Below, one piece after another: positions 53,317 through 60,675 of a stretch of 64,000 nt of DNA. This DNA comes from Aliiruegeria sabulilitoris (GTDB lineage Bacteria; Pseudomonadota; Alphaproteobacteria; Rhodobacterales; Rhodobacteraceae). The stretch is from assembly GCF_001558155.1 (NCBI RefSeq), contig NZ_LOAS01000026.1, forward strand, positions 25,441 to 89,440. The letters run 5' to 3'. Both the position numbers and the translations under genes were made by a program. The notes beneath the pieces are model-generated. The model worked only from the letters and a program-made list of their open reading frames with translations, ran no database searches and was not told where the DNA came from. Position 1 is the first letter of the stretch, and every line of letters starts with the position of its first letter.

Positions 53317-53327
53317 TTTGTCTGACA
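53317..53327. promoter_or_regulatory. FadR-type operator, site 1 (TTTGTCTGACA)
   Basis: TTTGTCTGACA lies 46 bases upstream of garR. It is the same 11-mer as at 53403-53413. The FadR subfamily consensus TnGTnnnACnA matches except the last base (T here). Placement between the garR start and the regulator suggests control of garR. Confidence 0.6.
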
Positions 53328-53402
53328 TTTAAAACAGCGAAAAAGGCCACCCACATAAGATCTCGCCATATCTGGACCTTTTGACGCAACTCGCGGCTCA
53401 CA

Positions 53403-53421
53403 TTTGTCTGACAAAGACAAA
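53403..53421. promoter_or_regulatory. FadR-type operator, site 2 (TTTGTCTGACAAAGACAAA)
   Basis: TTTGT-CTG-ACAAA (53403-53415) is a perfect inverted repeat with a 3-base centre and fits the FadR subfamily consensus TnGTnnnACnA exactly (TTGTCTGACAA). It is followed by GACAAA (53416-53421), which adds a second inverted pairing TTTGTC-N7-GACAAA. It lies 40 bases upstream of the GntR gene, so it likely mediates autoregulation as well as control of garR. Confidence 0.7.
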
Positions 53422-53460
53422 ATGGAATAGGACAAAGCCAATGCAGAACGGAGCGCACAG

Positions 53461-54219
53461 ATGATTCAGCCCGGATCGGTCAACAGGGACCTTCCGCTCG
53501 GCCCCCAGATCGCCGATGCGCTCGGGCTGGAGATTCTCTCCGGCACCTACCGCCCAGGCGATGTTCTTCCCACGGAGATGGAGCTTGTCGAGCGTTTCGG
53601 CGTGAGCCGCGCGTCGGTGCGTAGCGGATTGCAGGCTCTTGCCGCGCGCGGCATTGTCGAGCGCTTTGTCGGTCAAGGAACGATCGCGCAGGATTTCAGC
53701 GACTGGAACATCCTCGACCCGGCGGTAACGGGCATGCTTGCCGATCATGAAAACCCGCACCCCGATCTCGTTCGCAGCATATTCGAGTTCCGCTTCTCAG
53801 CCGAACCGCTGATCGCCGCCGCCGCCGCACGAAAAGCGCGGGCGCGCGATCTGCTGGCCATGGAGGACGCCATGGAGGGCATGGAGCGCTGCGCAACCGA
53901 CGGCCCGACCGGCAACGACAGCTTCACCCAACATGACGTCTCGTTCCATGTCGCCGTGTATCAGGCGACGCATAACGCGATCTGGTCGCATCTGGCGCAT
54001 ATCCTGCGTCCTGCCATTACCCTCGTGGTGCGGCGCAGCAACGAATCCAGCGACGAGTTGCGCAGGGCACTCGGCCTGCACCGCGCCCTGATGGAGTGCA
54101 TCCGGATGCGCGATCCGGCCGGGGCTTACGACTCCGCGCACAAGGTCATGCAACTCACCGCAGAGGAACTCGGAATCGACCCGGAGATCATTGGCGCCCC
54201 GGCGCACCTGCCCCGCTGA
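53461..54219 (+). CDS. GntR-family regulator, FadR (FCD) subfamily
   Basis: A 252-residue regulator. Residues about 10-75 form the winged HTH (ADALGLEILSGTYRPGDVLPTEMELVERFGVSRASVRSGLQALAARGIVERFVGQGT). Residues about 95-230 are an FCD ligand-binding domain with metal-ligand residues in DVSFHVAVYQATHNAIW and GLHRALMECIRMRD. FCD regulators commonly bind small carboxylates such as sugar acids; the divergent GarR-type reductase fits a sugar-acid or glyoxylate ligand. ATG 53461 follows GGAG. The two operators match this regulator class. Confidence 0.88.
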   Translation: MIQPGSVNRDLPLGPQIADALGLEILSGTYRPGDVLPTEMELVERFGVSRASVRSGLQALAARGIVERFVGQGTIAQDFSDWNILDPAVTGMLADHENPHPDLVRSIFEFRFSAEPLIAAAAARKARARDLLAMEDAMEGMERCATDGPTGNDSFTQHDVSFHVAVYQATHNAIWSHLAHILRPAITLVVRRSNESSDELRRALGLHRALMECIRMRDPAGAYDSAHKVMQLTAEELGIDPEIIGAPAHLPR

Positions 54220-54272
54220 ACGCCCGCTCCCACCGGCCGAGAGACGGGCCTGACGTCTCGACCGCCCGGTTG

Positions 54273-54310
54273 CCCGAAAATTTTCACCCGTAGGGTGGGC
54301 GAAAATTCGC
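54273..54310. promoter_or_regulatory. Compound palindrome and possible promoter upstream of topA
   Basis: GAAAATTTTC (54276-54285) is a perfect palindrome that overlaps a hairpin CACCC-GTA-GGGTG (54285-54297), followed by GAAAATTC (54301-54308). The three units form one imperfect inverted repeat. TTGACA at 54323-54328 lies just after it, and the topA start is at 54392. The structure is unlike ordinary spacer and may be a regulatory or terminator-like site for topA or the upstream gntR gene. Confidence 0.5.
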
Positions 54311-54391
54311 GCCGTCGTCGCATTGACAAGCTCCGGTCAGCGCCACATGTTCCGCCGCCAATTGCACGACCCATCTTTCGAAGGTTCCCTA

Positions 54392-57013
54392 ATGCCCGTA
54401 GTTGTCGTCGAGTCGCCCGCCAAAGCGAAAACCATCAACAAGTATCTGGGCGACAACTACACCGTCCTGGCCTCCTACGGGCATGTGCGCGACCTGCCGC
54501 CCAAGGACGGGTCGGTCGATACCGATAACGATTTCGAGATGACCTGGGAGATCGGAAACGACTCCAAGAAACATGTGAAAGCGATCGCGGACGCGCTGAA
54601 GGAAGATAACGCGCTGATCCTCGCAACCGACCCCGACCGAGAGGGCGAGGCGATTTCGTGGCACCTCGAGGAGGCGCTGCGCAAGCGCCGGGCGATCAAG
54701 AAGGACACGCCGGTTTCCCGCGTCGTCTTCAACGCGATCACCGAATCGGCGGTGACCGAAGCGATGAAGAACCCCCGCCAGGTGGACCAGCCGCTGGTGG
54801 ATGCCTATCTCGCCCGCCGCGCGCTGGACTATCTGGTGGGCTTCAATCTCTCGCCGGTTCTGTGGCGCAAGCTGCCCGGCTCGCGCTCTGCCGGCCGCGT
54901 GCAGTCGGTCTGCTTGCGGCTCATCGTCGAGCGCGAGATGGAGATCGAGGCCTTCAACGCGCAGGAATACTGGACCGTGAAGGCCGTGCTCGAGACGCCG
55001 CGCGGCCAGAGCTACGAGGCGCGGCTGACGACGCTGGCCGGCAAGAAGCTCGACAAGTTCGACATTGCCAACGAGACGGCCGCCGAGATGGCCGTGCAGG
55101 CGATCACCTCGCGCGATTTGACCGTGAGCGCGGTTGAGGCCAAACCCGCCAGCCGCAACCCCTCGGCCCCTTTCATGACCTCCACGCTGCAGCAGGAAGC
55201 CAGCCGCAAGTTCGGTATGGGCGCCCGCCAGACCATGAACGCCGCCCAGCGGCTTTACGAGGCGGGCCTCATCACCTATATGCGGACCGACGGGATCGAC
55301 ATGGCGCCCGAGGCGATTTCCGCGGCTCGCGACGCTATCAAGGCGCGCTACGGTGCCGAATACGTGCCGAGCAGCCCGCGCATCTACAAGAACAAGGCCA
55401 AGAATGCGCAGGAAGCGCATGAATGCATCCGCCCCACCGACATGACCCGCGATGCCGCGAGCCTGAAAGTGTCGGAGCCGGACCAACGCAAGCTTTATGA
55501 CCTGATCTGGAAGCGCACGCTGGCCAGCCAGATGGAAGGCGCGCGGCTGGAACGGACCACCGTGGACATCGAGAGCCGCGACGGCCAGGTTGGCCTGCGC
55601 GCCACCGGTCAGGTGGTGCTCTTCGACGGCTTCCTGCGCGTCTATGAAGAAGGCCGGGACGATGTCGTCGTCGATGACGACGACAAGCGCCTGCCGCAGG
55701 TCATGCAGGGCGAGCCGGCCAAGAAGGGCGCGATCACGCCAGAGCAGCATTTCACCCAGCCGCCCCCGCGCTATACCGAGGCCACGCTGGTCAAGCGGAT
55801 GGAAGAGCTCGGCATCGGCCGGCCCTCGACCTATGCCTCGATCGTCACCACGATCCAGGACCGAGGCTACGTCCGCAAGGACAAGAACCGCCTTTTCCCA
55901 GAGGACAAGGGGCGGCTCGTCATCGCCTTCCTGATGAACTATTTTCGGCAATATGTCGGCTACGAGTTCACCTCCGGGCTGGAAGCGGAGCTGGACCATG
56001 TCTCGGCCGGCGAGGCCGACTACAAGGAAGTGCTGTCGAAATTCTGGCGCGATTTCTCTGCCGCCATCGCCGAGACAGCCGAGCTGCGCATCACCGATGT
56101 GCTGGAGAAGATCAACGAGGTGCTGGAGCCGCATCTCTTCCCGCCCAATGCGGAAGGGACGGACCCGCGCGCCTGCCCCAATTGCGGCGCGGGGCGGCTC
56201 TCCATGCGCACGGCGCGGTCAGGCGGCGCCTTCATCGGCTGCTCGAACTATCCCGAATGCCGCTACACGCGCCCCTTTGGCCCGCCCGGCGCGGAAGATT
56301 CGGGCATTGGCCCGGATGGCAAGCTGCTGGGCGAAGACAATGGCGACAAGATCACGTTGCGCGATGGCCGCTACGGGCCGTATGTGCAGCGCGGCGATGT
56401 CACCGAGGAAAACCCCAAGCCGCCGCGCTCCAGCCTGCCACGCGGCTGGTCGGCGGACGACATGGACCTGGAAAAGGCGCTCACGCTTCTGAGCCTGCCG
56501 CGCGAGATCGGCGAGCATCCCGAAGGTGGCATGATCACCTCCAATTTCGGCCGTTTCGGCCCCTATATCGCGCACCAGAAGCCGGACGAGGCCAAGCCGG
56601 TCTATGCCAATCTCAAGGACCCTTCGGAGGTTTTCGAGGTCGGCATGAACCGTGCGGTGGAGATGCTGGCCGAGAAACGCGCCAATCCGCGTGGCCGTGG
56701 CGGCACGGCCGCCAAGCCGCTCAAGGAGTTGGGCGAGCATCCCGAGAGTGGTGGCCCGGTCAATGTCATGGAGGGCCGCTACGGGCCCTACGTGAAATGG
56801 GAAAAGGTCAACGCCACCCTGCCCAAGGACACCGACCCGCAATCGGTGACGATGGAACAGGCCGTGGAACTGATCGCCGAAAAGGCGGGCAAGAAGAGAA
56901 CGCGCAAGAAAGCCGCGCCGAAAAAGGCCGCCGCCAAGAAGAAACCGGCAGCCAAGAAATCTACCGCCAAGCCTAAGACGAAGAAAGCAGCGTCCGGAGA
57001 CGCCGCCGAATAG
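54392..57013 (+). CDS. topA: DNA topoisomerase I
   Basis: An 873-residue type IA topoisomerase that relaxes negative supercoils. The TOPRIM domain has VVVVESPAKAKTINKYLG and ATDPDREGEAISWHL; the active-site tyrosine is in GLITYMRTDGID (Tyr296). A C4 zinc finger is visible as CPNC...GCSNYPEC, followed by repeats of the topo C-terminal type (RYGPYVQRGD, RFGPYIAHQK, RYGPYVKWEK). The last 40 residues are a Lys/Ala-rich basic tail (KKAAPKKAAAKKKPAAKKS), common in alphaproteobacterial TopA and probably for DNA or RNA polymerase contact. ATG 54392. A strong terminator follows. Confidence 0.97.
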   Translation: MPVVVVESPAKAKTINKYLGDNYTVLASYGHVRDLPPKDGSVDTDNDFEMTWEIGNDSKKHVKAIADALKEDNALILATDPDREGEAISWHLEEALRKRRAIKKDTPVSRVVFNAITESAVTEAMKNPRQVDQPLVDAYLARRALDYLVGFNLSPVLWRKLPGSRSAGRVQSVCLRLIVEREMEIEAFNAQEYWTVKAVLETPRGQSYEARLTTLAGKKLDKFDIANETAAEMAVQAITSRDLTVSAVEAKPASRNPSAPFMTSTLQQEASRKFGMGARQTMNAAQRLYEAGLITYMRTDGIDMAPEAISAARDAIKARYGAEYVPSSPRIYKNKAKNAQEAHECIRPTDMTRDAASLKVSEPDQRKLYDLIWKRTLASQMEGARLERTTVDIESRDGQVGLRATGQVVLFDGFLRVYEEGRDDVVVDDDDKRLPQVMQGEPAKKGAITPEQHFTQPPPRYTEATLVKRMEELGIGRPSTYASIVTTIQDRGYVRKDKNRLFPEDKGRLVIAFLMNYFRQYVGYEFTSGLEAELDHVSAGEADYKEVLSKFWRDFSAAIAETAELRITDVLEKINEVLEPHLFPPNAEGTDPRACPNCGAGRLSMRTARSGGAFIGCSNYPECRYTRPFGPPGAEDSGIGPDGKLLGEDNGDKITLRDGRYGPYVQRGDVTEENPKPPRSSLPRGWSADDMDLEKALTLLSLPREIGEHPEGGMITSNFGRFGPYIAHQKPDEAKPVYANLKDPSEVFEVGMNRAVEMLAEKRANPRGRGGTAAKPLKELGEHPESGGPVNVMEGRYGPYVKWEKVNATLPKDTDPQSVTMEQAVELIAEKAGKKRTRKKAAPKKAAAKKKPAAKKSTAKPKTKKAASGDAAE

Positions 57014-57039
57014 GGTCGTTCTTTCAGGATCGCACTTTC

Positions 57040-57070
57040 GGGCCGCCGGCATCCGCCGCGCGGCCCTTTT
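57040..57070 (+). terminator. Intrinsic terminator after topA
   Basis: A long stem GGGCCGC-CGGC (57040-57050) pairs with GCCG-C-GCGGCCC (57055-57066, one bulged C), then TTTTGCTTT. It lies in the 61-base gap between the topA stop and the convergent DUF1127 stop, so it should end topA transcription. Confidence 0.8.
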
Positions 57071-57074
57071 GCTT

Positions 57075-57308
57075 TCAGATCTGCCAGAAGAGCTTGCGCA
57101 CTTCCCGGTCGACCATGTCCGGCGTTAGCCCGATGTCGCGCAAGTGGTGTGGCGACAGTTCGCGCAGATGTCGGCGCGAACGGCTTCGCTGCTCCCATTT
57201 CACGACGGTTTCCGCGGCCAGTACGAAGAAATCAGCCAGAAGCGGCAAGGATTTCCGGGACTTCAGGCTTTCGAGCCGGGTCGTCGTGGCGGAGGGAAAC
57301 TGTGTCAT
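57075..57308 (-). CDS. DUF1127 small basic protein (YjiS-like)
   Basis: A 77-residue protein with the DUF1127 signature near the C-terminus: RRHLRELSPHHLRDIGLTPDMVDREVRKLFW. The upstream part is ALAADFF-like helix (PLLADFFVLAAETVVKWEQRSRSRR). In Rhodobacterales and rhizobia, small arginine-rich DUF1127 proteins are linked to stress responses, and some affect RNA handling or phosphate metabolism; this one's function is unknown. ATG 57308 has GGAGAG upstream. It is divergent from the MocR gene and converges with topA. Confidence 0.85.
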   Translation of the reverse strand: MTQFPSATTTRLESLKSRKSLPLLADFFVLAAETVVKWEQRSRSRRHLRELSPHHLRDIGLTPDMVDREVRKLFWQI

Positions 57309-57319
57309 GGGACTCTCCT

Positions 57320-57410
57320 ATTGTATTGACACAATGTTTATTTATTCAGTACAAAAATCGGTACATCTCAAATTGAGCCAAGTCGAGGAAAGTATTGTGT
57401 CGGGTACAAA
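57320..57410. promoter_or_regulatory. Imperfect palindromes in the DUF1127/MocR divergent promoter
   Basis: ATTGT-ATTGAC-ACAAT (57320-57335) is a clear inverted repeat placed just before the DUF1127 ribosome site. A similar arrangement ATTGT-GTCGGGT-ACAAA (57394-57410) spans the MocR GTG start. Between them GTACAAAA (57349-57356) and GTACATCT (57361-57368) form a short direct repeat, and GTACAAAA occurs again at 57404-57411. TTGACA at 57326-57331 with TACAAA 18 bases on could be a MocR promoter. The layout fits autoregulation by MocR and control of DUF1127. Confidence 0.5.
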
Positions 57411-58794
57411 ATGGATCGAGGGCATCGATCTCACTGGACGGGCCAAGTACAAGGCACTGGCCGATCACCTTGCCAATGCCATCGAAACCGGAGTGCTTCC
57501 GGTCGGCGAACGGCTGCCGCCGGTGCGCCAATTGGCTTGGGAAGTTGGCGTCACCCCCGGAACCGTCGCCCGCGCCTATTCGCAGCTCACCGATGCCGGC
57601 CAGCTCGAAGCGGTGGTCGGGCGCGGCACCTTCGTTGCTCCCAAGCGCCCGGCCGTCTCAGAAGAAGACTGGCTTCGCGCACATCCCCAAGAGGATGGCG
57701 TTATCAACCTCTTCAGCCCCCGCCTGCCCGATATGGGACAAGTGTCCGCGATCCGGGCCGCTCTGCGGCAGGTCGCTGACGGACCGATTGCCGATCTGGT
57801 CGAATATCCCAGCCGCGAAGGGTTCCGACCCGCCCGGGAAGCCGCCGTAAAGTGGCTGTCGGACATGCCGCTCGGCAGCGTCGGACACAAGGACGTGGTG
57901 CTGTGCAATGGCGGACAGAACGCGATTTCGTTGGTCTTGCAAGCCGCGCTGCGCGAGCAGAAGCCGACGATCATGGTCGAGGATCTCTCTTATCCCGGCT
58001 TCCGGCGCGCTGCCGAAGTGCTTCGGATCGAGGTCGTGGGCGTGCCGAGCGACGCACAAGGGCTGATCCCTGAGGAGCTGGAGCGGATCGCGCAGCGCAG
58101 CGGGGCGCGGCTGATCTGCACCTCGCCCGAAGTGCATAATCCGACCGGATTGCACACCCCGCTGGAGCGCCGCGAAGCCATCGTTGCAGCCTGCCGCCGC
58201 GCTGGCGGGGTGCAGATCCTCGAAGACGACTGCTATCGCATCGGCCCGGCCCGCGCGCAGAGCTACCGTGCGCTCTGGCCGGAGGGGGCGTGGTATGTTT
58301 CCTCAATTTCCAAGACGATCACCCCGGCGCTGCGCATCGGCTTCGCAGTAGCCGCGAAAGGGCGTTACAACGACCTGCGCCGGGCGGCGGAGTATGGCTT
58401 TTTCGGCCTCGCCCGCCCATTAGCCGAAGTGGCGCGCATCGTGCTGAGCGACCCGGAAACACAGCGCATCTCGGTCGCGGTGCGCGGCAGAATCGCCGAG
58501 TATATCCGCGTAGCGGTCAACATGCTGGGCGGGTTCGATCTCAAATGGCACGACGACGTGCCATTTCTATGGCTGGACCTGCCGCGCGGCTGGCGGGCGT
58601 CGGAATTCACTCTGGCCGCGGAACGTGCCGGCATCCAGATCCGTTCGGCGGAGGACTTCACCCTGCGCGAAGGCCGCGCGCCCCATTCGGTACGTATCTG
58701 CGTGAATGGCCAGATTTCACTGGAACGTTTCGAGGTAGCCATGACGGTTCTGCGCGACCTGCTGAATAATCCGCCCGAACAGATGACGGTATGA
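57397..58794 (+). CDS. MocR-family regulator (GntR winged HTH fused to PLP aminotransferase fold)
   Basis: A 465-residue fusion. Residues about 10-75 form a winged HTH (GRAKYKALADHLANAIETGVLPVGERLPPVRQLAWEVGVTPGTVARAYSQLTDAGQLEAVVGRGTFV). Residues about 110-455 form a class I aminotransferase domain with NGGQNAISLVLQAAL, the PLP-contact NPTG in TSPEVHNPTGLHTPLE, DDCYR and the PLP lysine in SSISKTITPALRIGF. MocR proteins use PLP-ligand adducts to control genes, commonly for PLP, GABA, taurine or amino acid metabolism. GTG 57397 is preferred as GAGGAA lies six bases before; ATG 57334 would put the promoter inside the gene. scoA lies 118 bases downstream. Confidence 0.85.
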   Translation: MSGTKWIEGIDLTGRAKYKALADHLANAIETGVLPVGERLPPVRQLAWEVGVTPGTVARAYSQLTDAGQLEAVVGRGTFVAPKRPAVSEEDWLRAHPQEDGVINLFSPRLPDMGQVSAIRAALRQVADGPIADLVEYPSREGFRPAREAAVKWLSDMPLGSVGHKDVVLCNGGQNAISLVLQAALREQKPTIMVEDLSYPGFRRAAEVLRIEVVGVPSDAQGLIPEELERIAQRSGARLICTSPEVHNPTGLHTPLERREAIVAACRRAGGVQILEDDCYRIGPARAQSYRALWPEGAWYVSSISKTITPALRIGFAVAAKGRYNDLRRAAEYGFFGLARPLAEVARIVLSDPETQRISVAVRGRIAEYIRVAVNMLGGFDLKWHDDVPFLWLDLPRGWRASEFTLAAERAGIQIRSAEDFTLREGRAPHSVRICVNGQISLERFEVAMTVLRDLLNNPPEQMTV

Positions 58795-58912
58795 CAGGCC
58801 TCACACCCCGCGTTCTTTCCGAAAACGGAAAGCGCCGCGTCGCAGCATTCATTTGACAGCTGCGCCATCTGTCGGCACAACCCTTTACCCAAAGGGATAA
58901 GGGAGGTTCTTC

Positions 58913-59617
58913 ATGGACAAGGTATACGGCAGCGCCACCGAGGCGCTGGACGGGTTGCTGCAGGACGGCATGTTGATTGCCGCCGGGGGCTTCGGTCTCT
59001 GCGGCATTCCGGAGCTGCTTCTAAACGCGATCAAGGAGTCGGGCGCGAAGGATCTGACCTTCGCCTCCAACAATGCCGGCGTCGACGATTTCGGTATCGG
59101 TATCCTGCTGCAGACCAAGCAGGTGAAGAAGATGATGTCCTCCTATGTGGGCGAGAATGCCGAATTCATGCGGCAATATCTCTCCGGCGAGCTGGAGCTG
59201 GAATTCAACCCGCAAGGCACGCTGGCTGAGCGCATGCGCGCCGGTGGTTGTGGTATCCCGGGCTTCTACACCAAGACCGGTGTCGGCACGGTCGTGGCCG
59301 AGGGCAAGGAGCACAAGGAGTTCAACGGCGAGACCTACATCCTCGAGGAAGGGATCTTTGCCGACCTGTCCATCGTCAAGGCCTGGAAGGCCGACCCGAC
59401 CGGAAACCTTGTCTTCCGCAAGACCGCGCGCAACTTCAATCCGCCTGCAGCAATGTGCGGCAAGGTCTGCGTTGTCGAGGTCGAAGAGATCGTGCCAACC
59501 GGCTCGCTCGACCCCGACTCGATCCACCTGCCCGGCATCTATGTCCACCGCCTGATCCAGGGCGAGCACGAGAAGCGCATCGAACAGCGCACCACCCGCA
59601 AGAAGAAGGAAGTGTAA
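58913..59617 (+). CDS. scoA: 3-oxoacid CoA-transferase subunit A
   Basis: A 234-residue CoA-transferase alpha subunit. It has the N-terminal [22 protein letters not shown], the family signature [35 protein letters not shown] and [29 protein letters not shown]. It contributes the oxyanion/CoA-binding half of succinyl-CoA:3-ketoacid CoA-transferase, which activates acetoacetate using succinyl-CoA. ATG 58913 follows GGGAGG. The stop overlaps the scoB start by one base (TAATG), so the subunits are translated together. Confidence 0.95.
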   Translation: MDKVYGSATEALDGLLQDGMLIAAGGFGLCGIPELLLNAIKESGAKDLTFASNNAGVDDFGIGILLQTKQVKKMMSSYVGENAEFMRQYLSGELELEFNPQGTLAERMRAGGCGIPGFYTKTGVGTVVAEGKEHKEFNGETYILEEGIFADLSIVKAWKADPTGNLVFRKTARNFNPPAAMCGKVCVVEVEEIVPTGSLDPDSIHLPGIYVHRLIQGEHEKRIEQRTTRKKKEV

Positions 59618-60243
59618 TGCCCTGGGATCGCAATCAGATGGCGGCACGGGCCGCACAGGAGCTTCAGGACGGCTGGTATGTGAATCTCGGCATCGGCATC
59701 CCGACGCTGGTGGCCAATTACATTCCCGAAGGCATCGAGGTTACGCTGCAATCGGAGAACGGCATGCTGGGCATGGGCCCCTTCCCCTACGAGGGCGAAG
59801 AGGATGCCGACCTGATCAATGCCGGCAAGCAGACGATCACCGAACTGCCCCAGACGGCCTATTTCGACAGCGCACAGAGCTTCGGCATGATCCGTGGCGG
59901 CAAGATCGCGATGGCGATCCTGGGCGCGATGGAAGTGGCCGAAAATGGCGATCTAGCGAACTGGATGATCCCGGGCAAGCTGGTCAAGGGCATGGGCGGC
60001 GCGATGGATCTGGTGGCTGGCGTCGGTCGCGTGGTCGTGGTGATGGACCACACCAACAAGAAGGGCGAGAGCAAGGTGCTCAAGGCATGCACCCTGCCGC
60101 TGACCGGTCAGAGCGTCGTCGACCGCATCGTCACCAATCTCGGCGTCTTGGACGTTGTCGAGGGCGGGCTGAAGATTGTCGAATGCGCCCCGGGCGTGAG
60201 CGAGGCAGAACTCCGCGCCGCGACGGAGGCGACGCTGGTGTGA
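59617..60243 (+). CDS. scoB: 3-oxoacid CoA-transferase subunit B
   Basis: A 208-residue CoA-transferase beta subunit. It contains [47 protein letters not shown], where the Glu of SENG is the catalytic residue that forms the covalent CoA thioester, and [30 protein letters not shown]. With ScoA it converts acetoacetate to acetoacetyl-CoA. ATG 59617 overlaps the scoA stop (TAATG). An intrinsic-type hairpin lies seven bases after the stop. Confidence 0.95.
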   Translation: MPWDRNQMAARAAQELQDGWYVNLGIGIPTLVANYIPEGIEVTLQSENGMLGMGPFPYEGEEDADLINAGKQTITELPQTAYFDSAQSFGMIRGGKIAMAILGAMEVAENGDLANWMIPGKLVKGMGGAMDLVAGVGRVVVVMDHTNKKGESKVLKACTLPLTGQSVVDRIVTNLGVLDVVEGGLKIVECAPGVSEAELRAATEATLV

Positions 60244-60249
60244 TGAAAC

Positions 60250-60278
60250 TCAGGCAGCGTCATGGTGGCGCTGCCTGA
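60250..60278 (+). terminator. Stem-loop after scoB, terminator-like
   Basis: TCAGGCAGCG (60250-60259) pairs perfectly with CGCTGCCTGA (60269-60278) around a 9-base loop, starting seven bases after the scoB stop. The T run is absent (ACCTCTGC follows), so it may act as a 3'-end stabiliser or a weak terminator for scoAB. Confidence 0.55.
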
Positions 60279-60331
60279 ACCTCTGCATTGGGAGCAATCG
60301 CCGCTCGGTGGCGCGCACTTCGCGCGAGCGA

Positions 60332-60381
60332 ACGATCCTTCGGATCGTGCCTCCGGCGGGGATATTGTCAGTCAGAAGAAG
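60332..60381 (+). repeat. Dispersed intergenic element, copy D
   Basis: A perfect palindrome ACGATCC-TTC-GGATCGT (60332-60348) precedes GCCTCCGGCGGGGATATTG (60349-60367) and TCAGTCAGAAGAAG. The layout equals copy B (palindrome with GATCC/GGATC then core). It lies between scoB and the DprE1-like gene and faces copy E in opposite orientation. Confidence 0.75.
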
Positions 60382-60397
60382 ATGTCCGGCACTCCCC

Positions 60398-60447
60398 TTT
60401 TTCTTCTGACCTAAAATATCCCGGGGGTCTGGGGGCTGAGCCCCCAA
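60398..60447 (-). repeat. Dispersed intergenic element, copy E
   Basis: In plus-strand order: TTTTTCTTCTGAC, CTAAAATATCCCGGGGG, then a hairpin TGGGGGC-TGA-GCCCCCA (60430-60446). Read on the minus strand this is the hairpin and GATATTTT...GTCAGAAGAA core of the element, as in copy A. Together with copy D it forms an imperfect inverted repeat spanning 60359-60423. No gene is seen in the 432 bases between scoB and the DprE1-like gene. Confidence 0.7.
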
Positions 60448-60675
60448 CGTCGAACAATGGTCCAAGGGCTGCCCCCCACAAGCCCACGGACATTCTCGGC
60501 ATCACGCAAAAACCGGAAACAATTCCATAAATCGGCCTCAATTGCCCGATATCCAAGAACAAATGACAACAAGCACGAGCAGTGCCTCTGAGGATCAACA
60601 TGTCTTCCCTCCGGTGTCGAGCCCGGAAGAGAGCGGTTTGCGTTGAACCGGACGAGACAGGACAAGGCCGCTTCC

